A stretch of 20,678 nt of DNA. Origin: Spirochaetaceae bacterium (lineage in GTDB: Bacteria; Spirochaetota; Spirochaetia; B11-G9). Of the stretch, positions 8,062-15,950 are shown one piece after another. The notes beneath the pieces are model-generated. The model had not been told where the DNA came from, did no database searches, and saw nothing but the letters and a program-made list of their open reading frames with translations. Made by a program: the position numbers and the translations under genes. How positions within the stretch are numbered: position 1 is the first letter of the stretch; each line of letters starts with the position of its first letter. The DNA lies in NCBI GenBank assembly GCA_030600745.1, contig JAUVLL010000011.1:1-20678 (forward strand), read 5' to 3'.

Positions 8062-9864
8062 ATGGAAACAGATAAAAGCAGAATAAGGAATTTCTGTATA
8101 ATTGCACATATTGATCATGGGAAATCGACTCTTGCTGATAGATTCATCGAATTAGCCGGAATTGTAGATGATAGAAACTTTAAAAATCAGCTTCTTGACA
8201 GTATGGATATTGAGAGGGAACGTGGTATTACCATAAAATCCCAGGCTGTCACTATTCCTTTTACAAACTCAGCTGGAGAAGAATATATTTTAAACCTGGT
8301 TGATACACCCGGACATGTTGATTTTTCGTATGAAGTCTCACGAGCCATCTCTTCATGTGAAGGTGCCCTTCTTTTGATTGATGCAACGCAAGGGGTGGAA
8401 GCTCAAACACTTGCAAATATGTATATGGCTATTGAACATGATCTCGAGATAATACCTGTTATAAACAAAATTGATCTTGCAAGTGCCAACATAGATTTTG
8501 TAAAGCATCAAATAGATCATGAGCTTGGACTTGACCCTGATATTGCCGTACCTGTTTCAGCAAAGACAGGGTTTGGTGTGGAAAACCTGCTTGAATCTCT
8601 TGTGGAGTATATTCCACCACCTAAGGGTGATGCTGACAAAGCTCTTAAAGCACTGATCTTTGATTCTCATTATGATCCTTATAGAGGAGTAGTTATACAT
8701 ATAAGGGTGTTTGAAGGGAGTTTATCAACTGGTGATCAAATAAGATTATTCTCAAATAATGCAGCCTATAAGATTGAAGAAACTGGTATTTTTGAAATTG
8801 ATCTATGTAAAAAGAACAGTCTTTCTGCCGGGGAAGTAGGGTATATTATTGCTGGAATTAAGACTATTTCCGATATTCGTGTTGGAGATACTGTAACTAT
8901 GGATAATAATCCCTGTAAAGAAGCTTTAACAGGTTTTAAGGATGTTAAACCCGTAGTGTTCTCTTCTATCTACCCAATAGATGCTGATGATTATTCAGAG
9001 CTTTTGGCAGGTATAGAAAAACTAAAACTGAACGATGCTTCTCTGGTTTATGAAAAGGATTCATCAGTAGCTCTTGGATTTGGTTTTCGTTGTGGTTTTC
9101 TTGGTCTTTTACATCTTGAAGTTGTGCAGGAAAGACTGGAGAGGGAATATAATCTTTCTATTATTTTTACATCTCCCTCAGTTCGTTATCATATTACCTT
9201 AAACAATGGTGAACAACTAAAAATAGATAATCCCCTTGAGTATCCTGATCCAATGAAGATTGATTTTGTCGAGGAACCTTATATACGGGCTTCACTTATT
9301 ACTCCTTCGGAGTTTGTGGGAAATATAATCAATCTCTGCCTCCAGAAAAGAGGAGTTCAGCAGCATATGGAATATCTGGATGAAAAAAGGGTTGAACTCA
9401 TATATGAGATGCCCCTTGCAGAAGTATTGTTTGATTTCTATGATAAACTAAAATCAATCAGCAGGGGTTATGCATCATTTGATTATGAGCTTCAGGGGTT
9501 TAAGAAAACAGATCTTGTACGTCTTGATATTCTTGTAAATGGAGAGATAGTTGATGCTCTTTCACAGCTGGTCTTTAGAGATTCAGCCGTGGACAGGGCT
9601 CGAAATGCCTGTAAAAAACTAAGAGAAGAAATACCTAAGCAGCAGTTTAAAATCCCTATTCAGGGTTCTATTGGCAGTACTATTATTTCCAGAGAGACTA
9701 TATCAGCCTTAAGAAAAGATGTTACTGCAAAATGTTATGGAGGGGATATTTCAAGAAAAAGGAAACTTCTTGAAAAGCAGAAAGCAGGGAAAAAAAGGAT
9801 GAAGATGGTAGGGAATGTTGAAGTTCCACAATCTGCATTTTTATCTATTCTGAAAAGCGATTAA
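8062..9864 (+). CDS. lepA: elongation factor 4 (LepA), ribosome-associated GTPase
   Basis: LepA/EF4 is a translational GTPase that binds the ribosome and affects initiation, elongation or subunit biogenesis. The 600-residue length is standard. G motifs visible: P-loop AHIDHGKST (15-23), switch region ERERGITI, DTPGH (81-85), NKID (135-138) and SAKTG. The EF-G-like domains follow, with the family's GFRCGFLGLLH motif, and the LepA-specific C-terminal domain ends KQKAGKKRMK plus a short tail (GNVEVPQSAFLSILK). The 42-base gap to the upstream kinase contains no convincing terminator or promoter, so lepA is probably read from the same transcript. The 3' end overlaps the convergent DUF115 gene by 4 bases. 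Confidence 0.98.
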   Translation: METDKSRIRNFCIIAHIDHGKSTLADRFIELAGIVDDRNFKNQLLDSMDIERERGITIKSQAVTIPFTNSAGEEYILNLVDTPGHVDFSYEVSRAISSCEGALLLIDATQGVEAQTLANMYMAIEHDLEIIPVINKIDLASANIDFVKHQIDHELGLDPDIAVPVSAKTGFGVENLLESLVEYIPPPKGDADKALKALIFDSHYDPYRGVVIHIRVFEGSLSTGDQIRLFSNNAAYKIEETGIFEIDLCKKNSLSAGEVGYIIAGIKTISDIRVGDTVTMDNNPCKEALTGFKDVKPVVFSSIYPIDADDYSELLAGIEKLKLNDASLVYEKDSSVALGFGFRCGFLGLLHLEVVQERLEREYNLSIIFTSPSVRYHITLNNGEQLKIDNPLEYPDPMKIDFVEEPYIRASLITPSEFVGNIINLCLQKRGVQQHMEYLDEKRVELIYEMPLAEVLFDFYDKLKSISRGYASFDYELQGFKKTDLVRLDILVNGEIVDALSQLVFRDSAVDRARNACKKLREEIPKQQFKIPIQGSIGSTIISRETISALRKDVTAKCYGGDISRKRKLLEKQKAGKKRMKMVGNVEVPQSAFLSILKSD

Positions 9865-11471
9865 ATATACCTTTCCAATATATTAATATAATATCCGCAT
9901 GAAATAAGTATACGTTTGAGGAAGCCTGGATCGATAGTTGGTTCAGGTGATTTATCAGGGAAATGAAGATAGATGTAGTCTGTTTCTTTAAGAAGTTCAA
10001 GAATAATTTCATATTTTTTTGTTTTACCTGAAAGATACAAATAGATACTATCATACAGCTTATTTAATAAAATTATTTCATTATCACAAAACTCCCTAAA
10101 ATTGCTAATGGAAATTTTACTATTATCTGAGATAAACTTGTCTTCGTTTGTACATTCATCATTGAAAATTAAATTGTCTGTATTTAGCAAATTACTGATA
10201 CTTTGTAATCCTGTTTTACCAATATCAAAAAGCCTTTCATTATTTTGGAAATTATCTGACAATAATTCAGCATAGGAAGTTAGAATAAGGTCTGATGTAC
10301 ACTTATTACCTGATTTGTCTTTATTGTAAATAAGCGGTCGTTCATAGTATATTCCAGGCTGTTCCATTGGCTCAAGACGATTTACCCGTGCAAGTTCTGT
10401 AAGATTTCTGGGGGAACCATTGGCATGGGATTTCCCAATTTTATAGGCAAAATCGAGGCCTGTATAAAATACATCTTTATTTGTTATTTTCAATGCAAGA
10501 TAAATTGCTGTACTACCAACAGAACCAAGAGCAGGTAGTTTTGCCGGCAGCAGTTTATAGTATTCCAGTCTGTTAAGTAGTCTTGTGTTTGTAAAGTTCG
10601 AGATAAAGGGATGTAGGTTTCCATCCATTACTGATATTATACCGGGGTATCCTGTAAGATCAAAAAAGAGTGGGATATCTTTATTTTTTACTTTCATAAA
10701 GTCATAAAAGTTATATATTTGAGCATCGACTGCAATTATATAATCCGGTTCTATTCCATTCTCAAGAAGTACCGTAATAGAAGTATCCACTGCCATAATT
10801 TTAAAACTGTCTCTCTTTTTCCTGATAAATTCGATTGAATCTTCAAGTGATTCTCCGGCACCTGTTACAAGAACCGGACAATTAATGCGAGGATATGGAA
10901 GCAGGGTTAAACTTTCTGTATTTTGATAAATCTTATAAAGATTCAGGAAAATATTTTTTATCCAGAGTGGGCCCATATGGATAAGGGTCATTCTGTTCTT
11001 CCAGTATTCCTTAATTTTATTATCTATGGTTTTGATAATGGTCTTATATTCTGATGAATACAGAGAATAGCCGCCTGTTATATTTATATGCTTTACCCGG
11101 CGAAAATTCCAAATACCCAGCTTATCTACAATGGTACTAATATTCTGAGGCTCTGTATTGTTACTGAGTGTAATTAATTTTGAATTACTCAGTAAATCCG
11201 GGATATGGCTTTTCGAAAGTTTATGTAAGTCTTTAGATAATTCGATGCAAATAATATGAGAATCATCAGGGAGCTTTGATAAAATTTCAAAGACTCCATA
11301 AAAAAGCAGGGGTGAAGTAAGGATATAAAGTGTACTGTGTTGCAGTGTGGCTTTTTCTGCCCGTATTACAGCTCTTCTTTCAGGTTCTGTGCTGCTGTAA
11401 AGATATTTTTCACGGTAGAAAATAGAAAATCCTCTACCGGTGTCAATTAGTAGAGGGTCGTTGTTTTTCAT
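9861..11471 (-). CDS. DUF115 family protein (MAF / MptE-like)
   Basis: The central part matches the DUF115 family, which includes the flagellin-glycosylation-linked MAF proteins and archaeal 6-hydroxymethylpterin diphosphokinase MptE. Recognisable pieces are CPVLVTGAGESLEDSIEF (about residues 204-221), IMAVDTSITVLLENGIEPDY, the IIAVDAQ strand, LPALGSVGSTAIYLALKI, and VFYTGLDFAY followed by a His/Asn/Gly segment (KSHANGSPRN). The first 200 residues and the last 110 are not recognisable and vary in this family. In motile bacteria such proteins often act in flagellin or surface glycan modification. Nothing in this window shows which activity applies, so the function stays open. It lies 8 bases downstream of the isomerase gene on the same strand and is presumably co-transcribed with it. 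No strong ribosome site is visible, which fits translational coupling. Confidence 0.8.
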   Translation of the reverse strand: MKNNDPLLIDTGRGFSIFYREKYLYSSTEPERRAVIRAEKATLQHSTLYILTSPLLFYGVFEILSKLPDDSHIICIELSKDLHKLSKSHIPDLLSNSKLITLSNNTEPQNISTIVDKLGIWNFRRVKHINITGGYSLYSSEYKTIIKTIDNKIKEYWKNRMTLIHMGPLWIKNIFLNLYKIYQNTESLTLLPYPRINCPVLVTGAGESLEDSIEFIRKKRDSFKIMAVDTSITVLLENGIEPDYIIAVDAQIYNFYDFMKVKNKDIPLFFDLTGYPGIISVMDGNLHPFISNFTNTRLLNRLEYYKLLPAKLPALGSVGSTAIYLALKITNKDVFYTGLDFAYKIGKSHANGSPRNLTELARVNRLEPMEQPGIYYERPLIYNKDKSGNKCTSDLILTSYAELLSDNFQNNERLFDIGKTGLQSISNLLNTDNLIFNDECTNEDKFISDNSKISISNFREFCDNEIILLNKLYDSIYLYLSGKTKKYEIILELLKETDYIYLHFPDKSPEPTIDPGFLKRILISCGYYINILERYI

Positions 11472-11479
11472 TGTTTTTG

Positions 11480-13012
11480 TCAGTTAGCCATAATATACTG
11501 GCTGAATACACTCATGAAGTTATTTGTCAGTAGATCAGATTTAAGGAAACTTGCGTTAAGTTCAATTTGCTGAATCTGATTCACCAAATATGGATAGAAG
11601 GAATCCATATAAGAAAGTTCCTCTTCTGTCATCTTCTGTTCACTGATCATTTGCGCTACAAGGATTGTATCGCCAACTATTGCAGGTTCTGTTAATTCAT
11701 CAGCTTTTAATGAAAATAAAGAGGTTAAAAACCTTTGATCAGTTGCTACAGGATCAAAATATTTGCTTTCATCCATTGTTTTTACCTGTTTTAAAAAGTA
11801 ACTGTTTCCGTAATTAATTGGGAAATAATCTGTAATATAGTAAGTTAAACCCATAGATGCTGCAACTTCAGTAAAGCCCTCATCAACAGCGCTGTCAATA
11901 AAAGATTCTGCCTGAGCAGTAAAATAATCTTCAATTATACCTTTTTCATTTATCAGCATATAATCAAGAATATTTTTTAATTCGTTTCCATCAGTTAGAT
12001 CGGGATTCCGGCTAACTTTATTACACCTGTAAATGCTGTATCCATATGGTGTTTTAATAAGTTCACTTATTTCTTCCCTGGCGAGTGTGAAAATAGAGTC
12101 AGTATCTCTATTGTCTGAAATGTCACCACCCAGTGAATAATAAGTTACTATACCCATGTCACCACCCTTTTCTGCATAAAAATCGCTTGAGTGGTTTTGT
12201 GCAAGTTCTTCAAAAGTGGCTGGATTTTCCTTAAGTTTCTCAAGGATTACTTTTGCTTCTTTCTCGTCATCTTTGAGTGAAATTCTGCTAAGTCCAATCT
12301 TTCTAAAAATTGATGAATTGGAATTACCATAACTGCTTACTTCATCTAGAGGATAATTTGAAATTGGAAAAGCAACATATCTGAAGTTTCTCTCAGAGGA
12401 AGACATCCCTTTTATGAATTCCAATTCCGAAGGGGAATAGAAACGACCGCTAATGTCCTTAAGATACTGCTTCTGTATAATTTCTTCTCTGAAAATAGTT
12501 CTATTTGCATATCTATCAGAATCCGGTGTAGCGTTATAGAGAGCCGGGCTGAATTTACCGTTATCCATATAAGGGCCATACTGGGTTAAACTCTTATCAA
12601 TTTTTCTGTCGGATATATAGAGACCGCTCTTTGATGCACTATGAAGTATGGCTGTATGGAAGAGTGTTCTGTCAAAAGCTCCCTTCCATATTTGATATGT
12701 TTCGTACTGATAATTATCCGAACCATTACTCTTATATTGATCCTGCATAATATCCAGTTGTCTAGAAAAATATGTCCCATACGAGTATGCAATCTCAGCA
12801 TCCCCATATTTACCAAAGATAAGTTTGTTACTTGAACCTCCAAAACCCTTTAACAGGGGAGCCCCTACAAATGTGACAACAATAAGTATCAATATGGAAA
12901 CGCTGAATATCCATAAAAATGGGTGCTGCTGCTTTTTTCTGTCAACTGAATTTAGTTCCTGCATATGCTTGATATTGCTTTTCTTTTGCTTGCTTTTATC
13001 TTTTGCCGGCAT
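11480..13012 (-). CDS. membrane-anchored PpiC/parvulin-type peptidyl-prolyl isomerase (SurA/PpiD-like)
   Basis: This is a folding chaperone and proline isomerase for exported proteins. With the start at 13012 it has 510 residues: a Lys-rich cytosolic N-tail, one membrane helix at about 32-54 (LWIFSVSILILIVVTFVGAP), a SurA-N-like helical region (about 60-205), and a parvulin domain (about 208-333). The parvulin core reads FEELAQNHSSDF, EKGGDMGIV and TPYGYSIYRCNKV. A C-terminal helical part follows. The arrangement resembles PpiD. The frame extends to an ATG at 13060, but that codon lies upstream of the -10 of a good promoter and has no ribosome site. The ATG at 13012 is preceded by AAAAGGGAA at proper spacing, so it is preferred. 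It is followed closely by the DUF115 gene. Confidence 0.9.
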   Translation of the reverse strand: MPAKDKSKQKKSNIKHMQELNSVDRKKQQHPFLWIFSVSILILIVVTFVGAPLLKGFGGSSNKLIFGKYGDAEIAYSYGTYFSRQLDIMQDQYKSNGSDNYQYETYQIWKGAFDRTLFHTAILHSASKSGLYISDRKIDKSLTQYGPYMDNGKFSPALYNATPDSDRYANRTIFREEIIQKQYLKDISGRFYSPSELEFIKGMSSSERNFRYVAFPISNYPLDEVSSYGNSNSSIFRKIGLSRISLKDDEKEAKVILEKLKENPATFEELAQNHSSDFYAEKGGDMGIVTYYSLGGDISDNRDTDSIFTLAREEISELIKTPYGYSIYRCNKVSRNPDLTDGNELKNILDYMLINEKGIIEDYFTAQAESFIDSAVDEGFTEVAASMGLTYYITDYFPINYGNSYFLKQVKTMDESKYFDPVATDQRFLTSLFSLKADELTEPAIVGDTILVAQMISEQKMTEEELSYMDSFYPYLVNQIQQIELNASFLKSDLLTNNFMSVFSQYIMAN

Positions 13013-13050
13013 AATGTTCCCTTTTATATCTATAATTAATTGTGAGTAGA

Positions 13051-13079
13051 AACATATCATTTGAAAATGGATATGTCAA
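13051..13079 (-). promoter_or_regulatory. sigma70-type promoter of the isomerase-DUF115 transcript
   Basis: Reading the minus strand, TTGACA (13079-13074) is followed by a 17-base spacer and TATGTT (13056-13051). The -35 is perfect and the -10 matches 4 of 6. A start of transcription near 13044 leaves a leader of about 30 bases to the ATG at 13012, and rules out translation from 13060. The element lies back to back with the tRNA promoter on the other strand, the two -35 boxes being 29 bases apart. The 9-mer AGAAACATA occurs in both promoter regions (13048-13056 and 13114-13122). Confidence 0.6.
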
Positions 13080-13108
13080 TTGTGGATGCATGCTTCACTA
13101 TATTTTAG

Positions 13109-13137
13109 TTGACAGAAACATACACATAAATTATAGT
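13109..13137 (+). promoter_or_regulatory. sigma70-type promoter of tRNA-Pro
   Basis: TTGACA (13109-13114), a 17-base spacer and TATAGT (13132-13137): a perfect -35 and a 5-of-6 -10 at optimal spacing. The tRNA begins at 13177, about 33 bases after the expected start, leaving a short 5' leader for RNase P to remove. No terminator is visible between the tRNA and the LysM gene at 13349, so this promoter may also feed that gene and uridine kinase. Confidence 0.7.
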
Positions 13138-13176
13138 TTCCAGGTTGTTTGATATAAGTTTTTACCTTTTATCATT

Positions 13177-13249
13177 CGGGCTGTTGCGCAGTGGCTAGCG
13201 CGCCTGGTTCGGGATCAGGAGATCGGAGGTTCGAGTCCTCTCAGCCCGA
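13177..13249 (+). tRNA. tRNA-Pro (anticodon CGG)
   Basis: A full cloverleaf of 73 bases can be drawn. The acceptor stem is CGGGCTG with CAGCCCG. The D stem is GCGC/GCGC, with the loop containing GTGG. The anticodon stem CCTGG/TCAGG encloses loop TTCGGGA, giving anticodon CGG at 13210-13212. The variable loop has 5 bases, and the T arm is GGAGG-TTCGAGT-CCTCT. The discriminator is A73 at 13249. It reads codon CCG. C1-G72 and A73 are the usual bacterial tRNA-Pro identity features. CCA is not encoded (GAAA follows), so the 3' end must be added by the CCA-adding enzyme. Confidence 0.97.
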
Positions 13250-13348
13250 GAAATAATTGTATTTCTATAAAAATGTGATACATATGTAATATTTGCTATG
13301 CAGCTTATTTAGTTTATGGGGTCATATCCCGATCATTAAGGCAGTATT

Positions 13349-14125
13349 ATGGAATTAAACAAAAAAACAATTATTATAACTCTTCTCTGTATTCCTTTAC
13401 TTCTTTTTAGTCAGGAGTCTGTCATTAAGATTAAAAAGGGTGATACTCTTTATCAGATTTCAAGACAATACAAGGTCTCAGTTAGTCTTCTTTTGAATTT
13501 TAACGATTTAAAAAGCTCAGATACTCTGAAAATAGGTCAGGAAATACATATACCTTCTTCGTATACGGTTACAAGAGGTGATACTCTCTATGGAATTGCA
13601 CGAACTGCCGGTATTGGAATTGATGAACTTTGCAGTTTAAATGATATAGAAAAAAATCATCTTCTAAAATTGGGCCAAACCATACTTTTACCCAAAAAAG
13701 ATGCTTTACCTGAAGGAAACGCAAAAGCAGAAAGTCCTGTGGATTCTGTTTTTGAGGTTAAACAACAGGATATTGAATTTTTCTGGCCCCATTCCGGAGA
13801 AAGAGTATCAATGAATGGGAAGCTGAAGGGAGAAGAGATCCTCGGCAGGAAGGGTGATGAGATAGTATCTGTTTCTACCGGAAGAGTAGTGTGGGTAGCA
13901 CCGTACAGAGGATATGGAAGGTTGATTATGGTGGAAACTGATGATCGGCATATATATGCTTACGGTGGTAATGATGTGACTTTTGTGAAAGTAGGGGACA
14001 GAGTTTTGCCTGGAACTGCTCTGGGGTTGATGGGAATTAATTCAATAGAGAGAAATGCCAAGGCTTTCTTTTTTGTTTACAAAGATGGAAAACCGGTTGA
14101 TCCTGATAAAGCTCCCAGAGGTTAG
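13349..14125 (+). CDS. LysM / degenerate LytM (M23-like) protein, NlpD/EnvC-like
   Basis: The 258-residue product has a signal peptide (basic N-terminus, hydrophobic 8-20, cleavage near FSQES). Two LysM peptidoglycan-binding domains follow, at about 25-69 (KKGDTLYQISRQYKVSVS) and 72-115 (VTRGDTLYGIARTAGIGI). After a short linker comes an M23/LytM fold at about 145-255. The zinc ligands of active M23 peptidases are missing: the HxxxD position reads GRKGD, the H-x-H position reads FFFVY, and only an isolated His201 (HIYAYGG) remains. It is therefore probably not an enzyme but an activator of a cell-wall amidase at the division site, as NlpD and EnvC are (an inference from family behaviour). The ribosome site is AAGG about 8 bases before the ATG. 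Uridine kinase follows after 34 bases. Confidence 0.9.
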   Translation: MELNKKTIIITLLCIPLLLFSQESVIKIKKGDTLYQISRQYKVSVSLLLNFNDLKSSDTLKIGQEIHIPSSYTVTRGDTLYGIARTAGIGIDELCSLNDIEKNHLLKLGQTILLPKKDALPEGNAKAESPVDSVFEVKQQDIEFFWPHSGERVSMNGKLKGEEILGRKGDEIVSVSTGRVVWVAPYRGYGRLIMVETDDRHIYAYGGNDVTFVKVGDRVLPGTALGLMGINSIERNAKAFFFVYKDGKPVDPDKAPRG

Positions 14126-14159
14126 AACTGCGAGTTATACAGAGGCCAGGAGTATATGA

Positions 14160-14777
14160 ATGCATGGAGTTAAGATAATAGGTATTAGCGGTGGTTCCGG
14201 TTCCGGTAAAACAACAATAGTAAGAAAAATATCGGAGATAATACCCGATTTTCTATTTATTCCTCAGGATAACTATTATAAATCTGCAGAATACATAAAT
14301 AATAAGAACATTACTGCCTTTAATTTTGACCATCCTGAAGCATTTGACAATGAATTAATACTCAAGCAGCTTAAAAAACTTAAAAACTTTAAAGCCGTTG
14401 ATATGCCCCAATATGATTTTGTTCATCACCGAAGAATGAATCAATATTTAACGATTGAACCTAAAAAACTTATAATTTTTGAAGGGATCATGATTTTTTT
14501 CGATAAAAGGATTAGAGATCTTCTGGATCTGAAACTCTTTGTAGATACCCCGGATGATATTAGGTTTATACGACGTCTTAAGAGGGATACAACAGAAAGA
14601 GGCAGGACTGTGGAATCTGTAATACAACAGTACCTTGAGGTTGTGCGTCCCGGACATTATGAGTTTATTGAACCTACCAAGATGTATGCTGATCTTATTA
14701 TTCCAGAGGGGGGATTTAATCAAAATGCTTTAAAGGTGTTGATTCCATTTTTAAAAAACATTAGTGATCAAGACTAG
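14160..14777 (+). CDS. udk: uridine kinase
   Basis: This enzyme phosphorylates uridine (and cytidine) to the monophosphate in pyrimidine salvage and acts in the cytosol. The 205-residue length is typical. Visible motifs: P-loop GGSGSGKTT (11-19), QDNYYKS, the NFDHPEAFD segment, YDFVHHRR (nucleoside-binding region), the FEGIMIFFD strand, VDTPDDIRFIRRLKRD with the ERGR lid arginines, and VRPGHYEFIEPTK near the C-terminus. All expected elements are present. AGGAG at 14148-14152 places the start at 14160. An ATG four bases earlier (14156) runs into a stop after five codons. It is probably co-transcribed with the LysM gene upstream and the small secreted protein 17 bases downstream. Confidence 0.95.
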   Translation: MHGVKIIGISGGSGSGKTTIVRKISEIIPDFLFIPQDNYYKSAEYINNKNITAFNFDHPEAFDNELILKQLKKLKNFKAVDMPQYDFVHHRRMNQYLTIEPKKLIIFEGIMIFFDKRIRDLLDLKLFVDTPDDIRFIRRLKRDTTERGRTVESVIQQYLEVVRPGHYEFIEPTKMYADLIIPEGGFNQNALKVLIPFLKNISDQD

Positions 14778-14794
14778 AAAAAGGAGTTTATTTT

Positions 14795-15283
14795 ATGAAA
14801 GGGAAAATTTTTATATTTCTATTTTTATTATTAAGTGCTGTAATCTTTGGTCAGGCATTGAATGGTGTTCTCTTTATTAATAGTACCGGATATGATATTT
14901 CAGAGTTATATGTTTCACCAACAAGTCACGATGACTGGTACGATGATCTTTTAAATGGTCAATCAGTCAGCGATGGAGAGTCTGTCTATATTGATATTCC
15001 CGATTATGAGGATCCGGAACTCCTTTTCGATGCAATGGCTGTAGATGTTGACGGTGATGAATATTCCCGGTTTGAAATAGATCTTTCAAATCCAAATTCC
15101 AGAACTTTTGAGTTAACCTTTGATGATTATGATGATGAGTATAGTGATGAAGAGTACTATGATGGTGATTATGATACCGGTTATAGTGATGGATACAGAG
15201 ATGCCTTCAGGGATGCCTACAGTGAAGCTTTCAAAGAAGGTTACAGTGCCGGGTATGAGGATGCTCTTGAAATGAATCAGTAA
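14795..15283 (+). CDS. small secreted acidic protein with four-residue aromatic periodicity in its tail
   Basis: Function is unknown. The 162-residue product has a clear signal peptide (MKGKIF, hydrophobic to about 18, cleavage near FGQA). Residues about 22-110 look like a compact beta domain: VLFINSTGYDISELYVSP, then DDWYDDLL, a Gly-containing turn and alternating strands. I have a general impression of similar secreted N-x-TG-x-x-I-x-x-LYVS domains in other bacteria but no family name. Residues 111-158 are very acidic and fall into tetrads (Y/F)-x-(D/E/x)-(G/A), with an aromatic residue at every fourth position from 122 to 154. A strong AAGGAG (14781-14786) precedes the ATG. It converges with yidD, whose stop is 7 bases away. 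Confidence 0.85.
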   Translation: MKGKIFIFLFLLLSAVIFGQALNGVLFINSTGYDISELYVSPTSHDDWYDDLLNGQSVSDGESVYIDIPDYEDPELLFDAMAVDVDGDEYSRFEIDLSNPNSRTFELTFDDYDDEYSDEEYYDGDYDTGYSDGYRDAFRDAYSEAFKEGYSAGYEDALEMNQ

Positions 15284-15290
15284 CTGCGAA

Positions 15291-15596
15291 CTAATATTTC
15301 TTGAATCTCCAGAAACTTTTATAGCTTCCGGAGATATATTTAAAGGTGAATTTCTCAGGGACGGGATCTTCTCCTCCTGTAAACAAAGTTCCGGTACACC
15401 TTAATATTCTTGCTATAGATAATATTAGTCCCTTAATTACTCCATGATCCATGATCGAAGTTTTGGAATAGTGAGAACAGGTGGGAGTATATATACATGA
15501 ACCGGGAAGCAATGGTGAGATTAGTTTTTGATATATAATTATTGGAAGGATAACGATAAAACGAATAATATTAAGAAGTATATGGGGAAATTTCAT
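15291..15596 (-). CDS. yidD: membrane protein insertion efficiency factor YidD
   Basis: YidD is a small membrane-peripheral protein that assists YidC-dependent membrane insertion. Family signatures are plain: YQKLISPLLPGSC (about 22-34), YTPTCSHYSKTSI, HGVIKGLILSIARILRC and GGEDPVP. The three cysteines characteristic of the family are kept (SCIYTPTC and LRC). At 101 residues it is somewhat longer than the usual 70-90, with extra residues at both ends: a hydrophobic N-terminus (IRFIVILPIIIY) and a Tyr/Lys-rich C-terminus. It is not beside rnpA, yidC or rpmH, its usual neighbours, so here it has moved away from the oriC-type cluster. No clear ribosome site is visible before the ATG. Confidence 0.95.
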   Translation of the reverse strand: MKFPHILLNIIRFIVILPIIIYQKLISPLLPGSCIYTPTCSHYSKTSIMDHGVIKGLILSIARILRCTGTLFTGGEDPVPEKFTFKYISGSYKSFWRFKKY

Positions 15597-15626
15597 AGTT
15601 TAGGTTAAATAATTGTATAAATAAGT

Positions 15627-15650
15627 TCAAGTAATATGAACAGTACTTGA
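15627..15650. promoter_or_regulatory. operator-like inverted repeat upstream of the 56-residue protein gene
   Basis: A perfect 7-base inverted repeat, TCAAGTA (15627-15633), 10 bases, TACTTGA (15644-15650). The arm centres are 17 bases apart, and the right arm overlaps the -35 box TTGATA. Spacing and position suit a dimeric repressor. It could also influence the divergent yidD gene. The function is inferred and no regulator is identified. Confidence 0.35.
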
Positions 15651-15675
15651 TAAAATATGTGGATTTCAATATTAT
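15647..15675 (+). promoter_or_regulatory. sigma70-type promoter of the 56-residue protein gene
   Basis: TTGATA (15647-15652), a 17-base spacer and TATTAT (15670-15675). Each hexamer matches the consensus at 5 of 6 positions. The expected start near 15682 gives a short leader of about 25 bases that holds a perfect AGGAGG ribosome site (15695-15700). Confidence 0.65.
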
Positions 15676-15705
15676 ACCACCTGTTATTGATATCAGGAGG
15701 AAATA

Positions 15706-15876
15706 ATGGCTGGACCAGTATCAAAAAATGCCCGTCGTGAAGGTGCTCACTCACTTGTAAGCAGATGGGGCGGCAATATAAAGATGAAAACTGTTTTCAA
15801 AGACGGTAAAATGAAACATGTTGCTGTTTGTGAAAAATCAGGTAATACTGCAAGAAAACCTAAGGATCTTATGTAA
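15706..15876 (+). CDS. 56-residue basic protein, unrecognised, apparently highly expressed
   Basis: This short gene has all the marks of a real and strongly expressed one: a near-consensus promoter at 15647-15675, AGGAGG at 15695-15700 five bases before the ATG, and a strong terminator at 15963-16001. The product starts MAGPVSKNARREGAHSLVSR and ends KPKDLM. It has 13 Lys/Arg against 4 Asp/Glu, two His, one Trp (21) and one Cys (42), and no signal peptide or membrane segment. It is therefore a cytosolic, probably nucleic-acid- or ribosome-associated protein (inferred from charge only). The segment FKDGKMKHVAVCEKSGN faintly recalls the C-terminal beta part of ribosomal protein bL28, but the rest does not fit and I do not claim homology. 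It stands alone, with no partner on the same strand. Confidence 0.8.
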   Translation: MAGPVSKNARREGAHSLVSRWGGNIKMKTVFKDGKMKHVAVCEKSGNTARKPKDLM

Positions 15877-15950
15877 GAATCAGATTGTTTAGAATGAAGG
15901 CTGTCAACATTTGTATTTCTGTTATAGTCTATCTGTCTAAGTAACTACAA

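Noticed and set aside
13013..13060. Longer N-terminus (16 extra residues) for the isomerase
   Set aside because: It has no ribosome site and begins upstream of the -10 of its own promoter. The ATG at 13012 has AAAAGGGAA before it.
13250..13348. Separate promoter or terminator between tRNA-Pro and the LysM gene
   Set aside because: TTGTAT with TACATA is too poor a match, and the GAAAT/ATTTC repeat after the tRNA is five bases without a following T-run.
14156..14173. ATG at 14156 as the start of uridine kinase
   Set aside because: That frame stops after five codons. The ATG at 14160 leads directly into the P-loop.
15706..15876. Identification of the 56-residue protein as ribosomal protein bL28
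   Set aside because: Only a short stretch (DGKMKHVAVC) recalls bL28. The N-terminal zinc or GNNVSHA-type segment is absent and the order of motifs does not fit.
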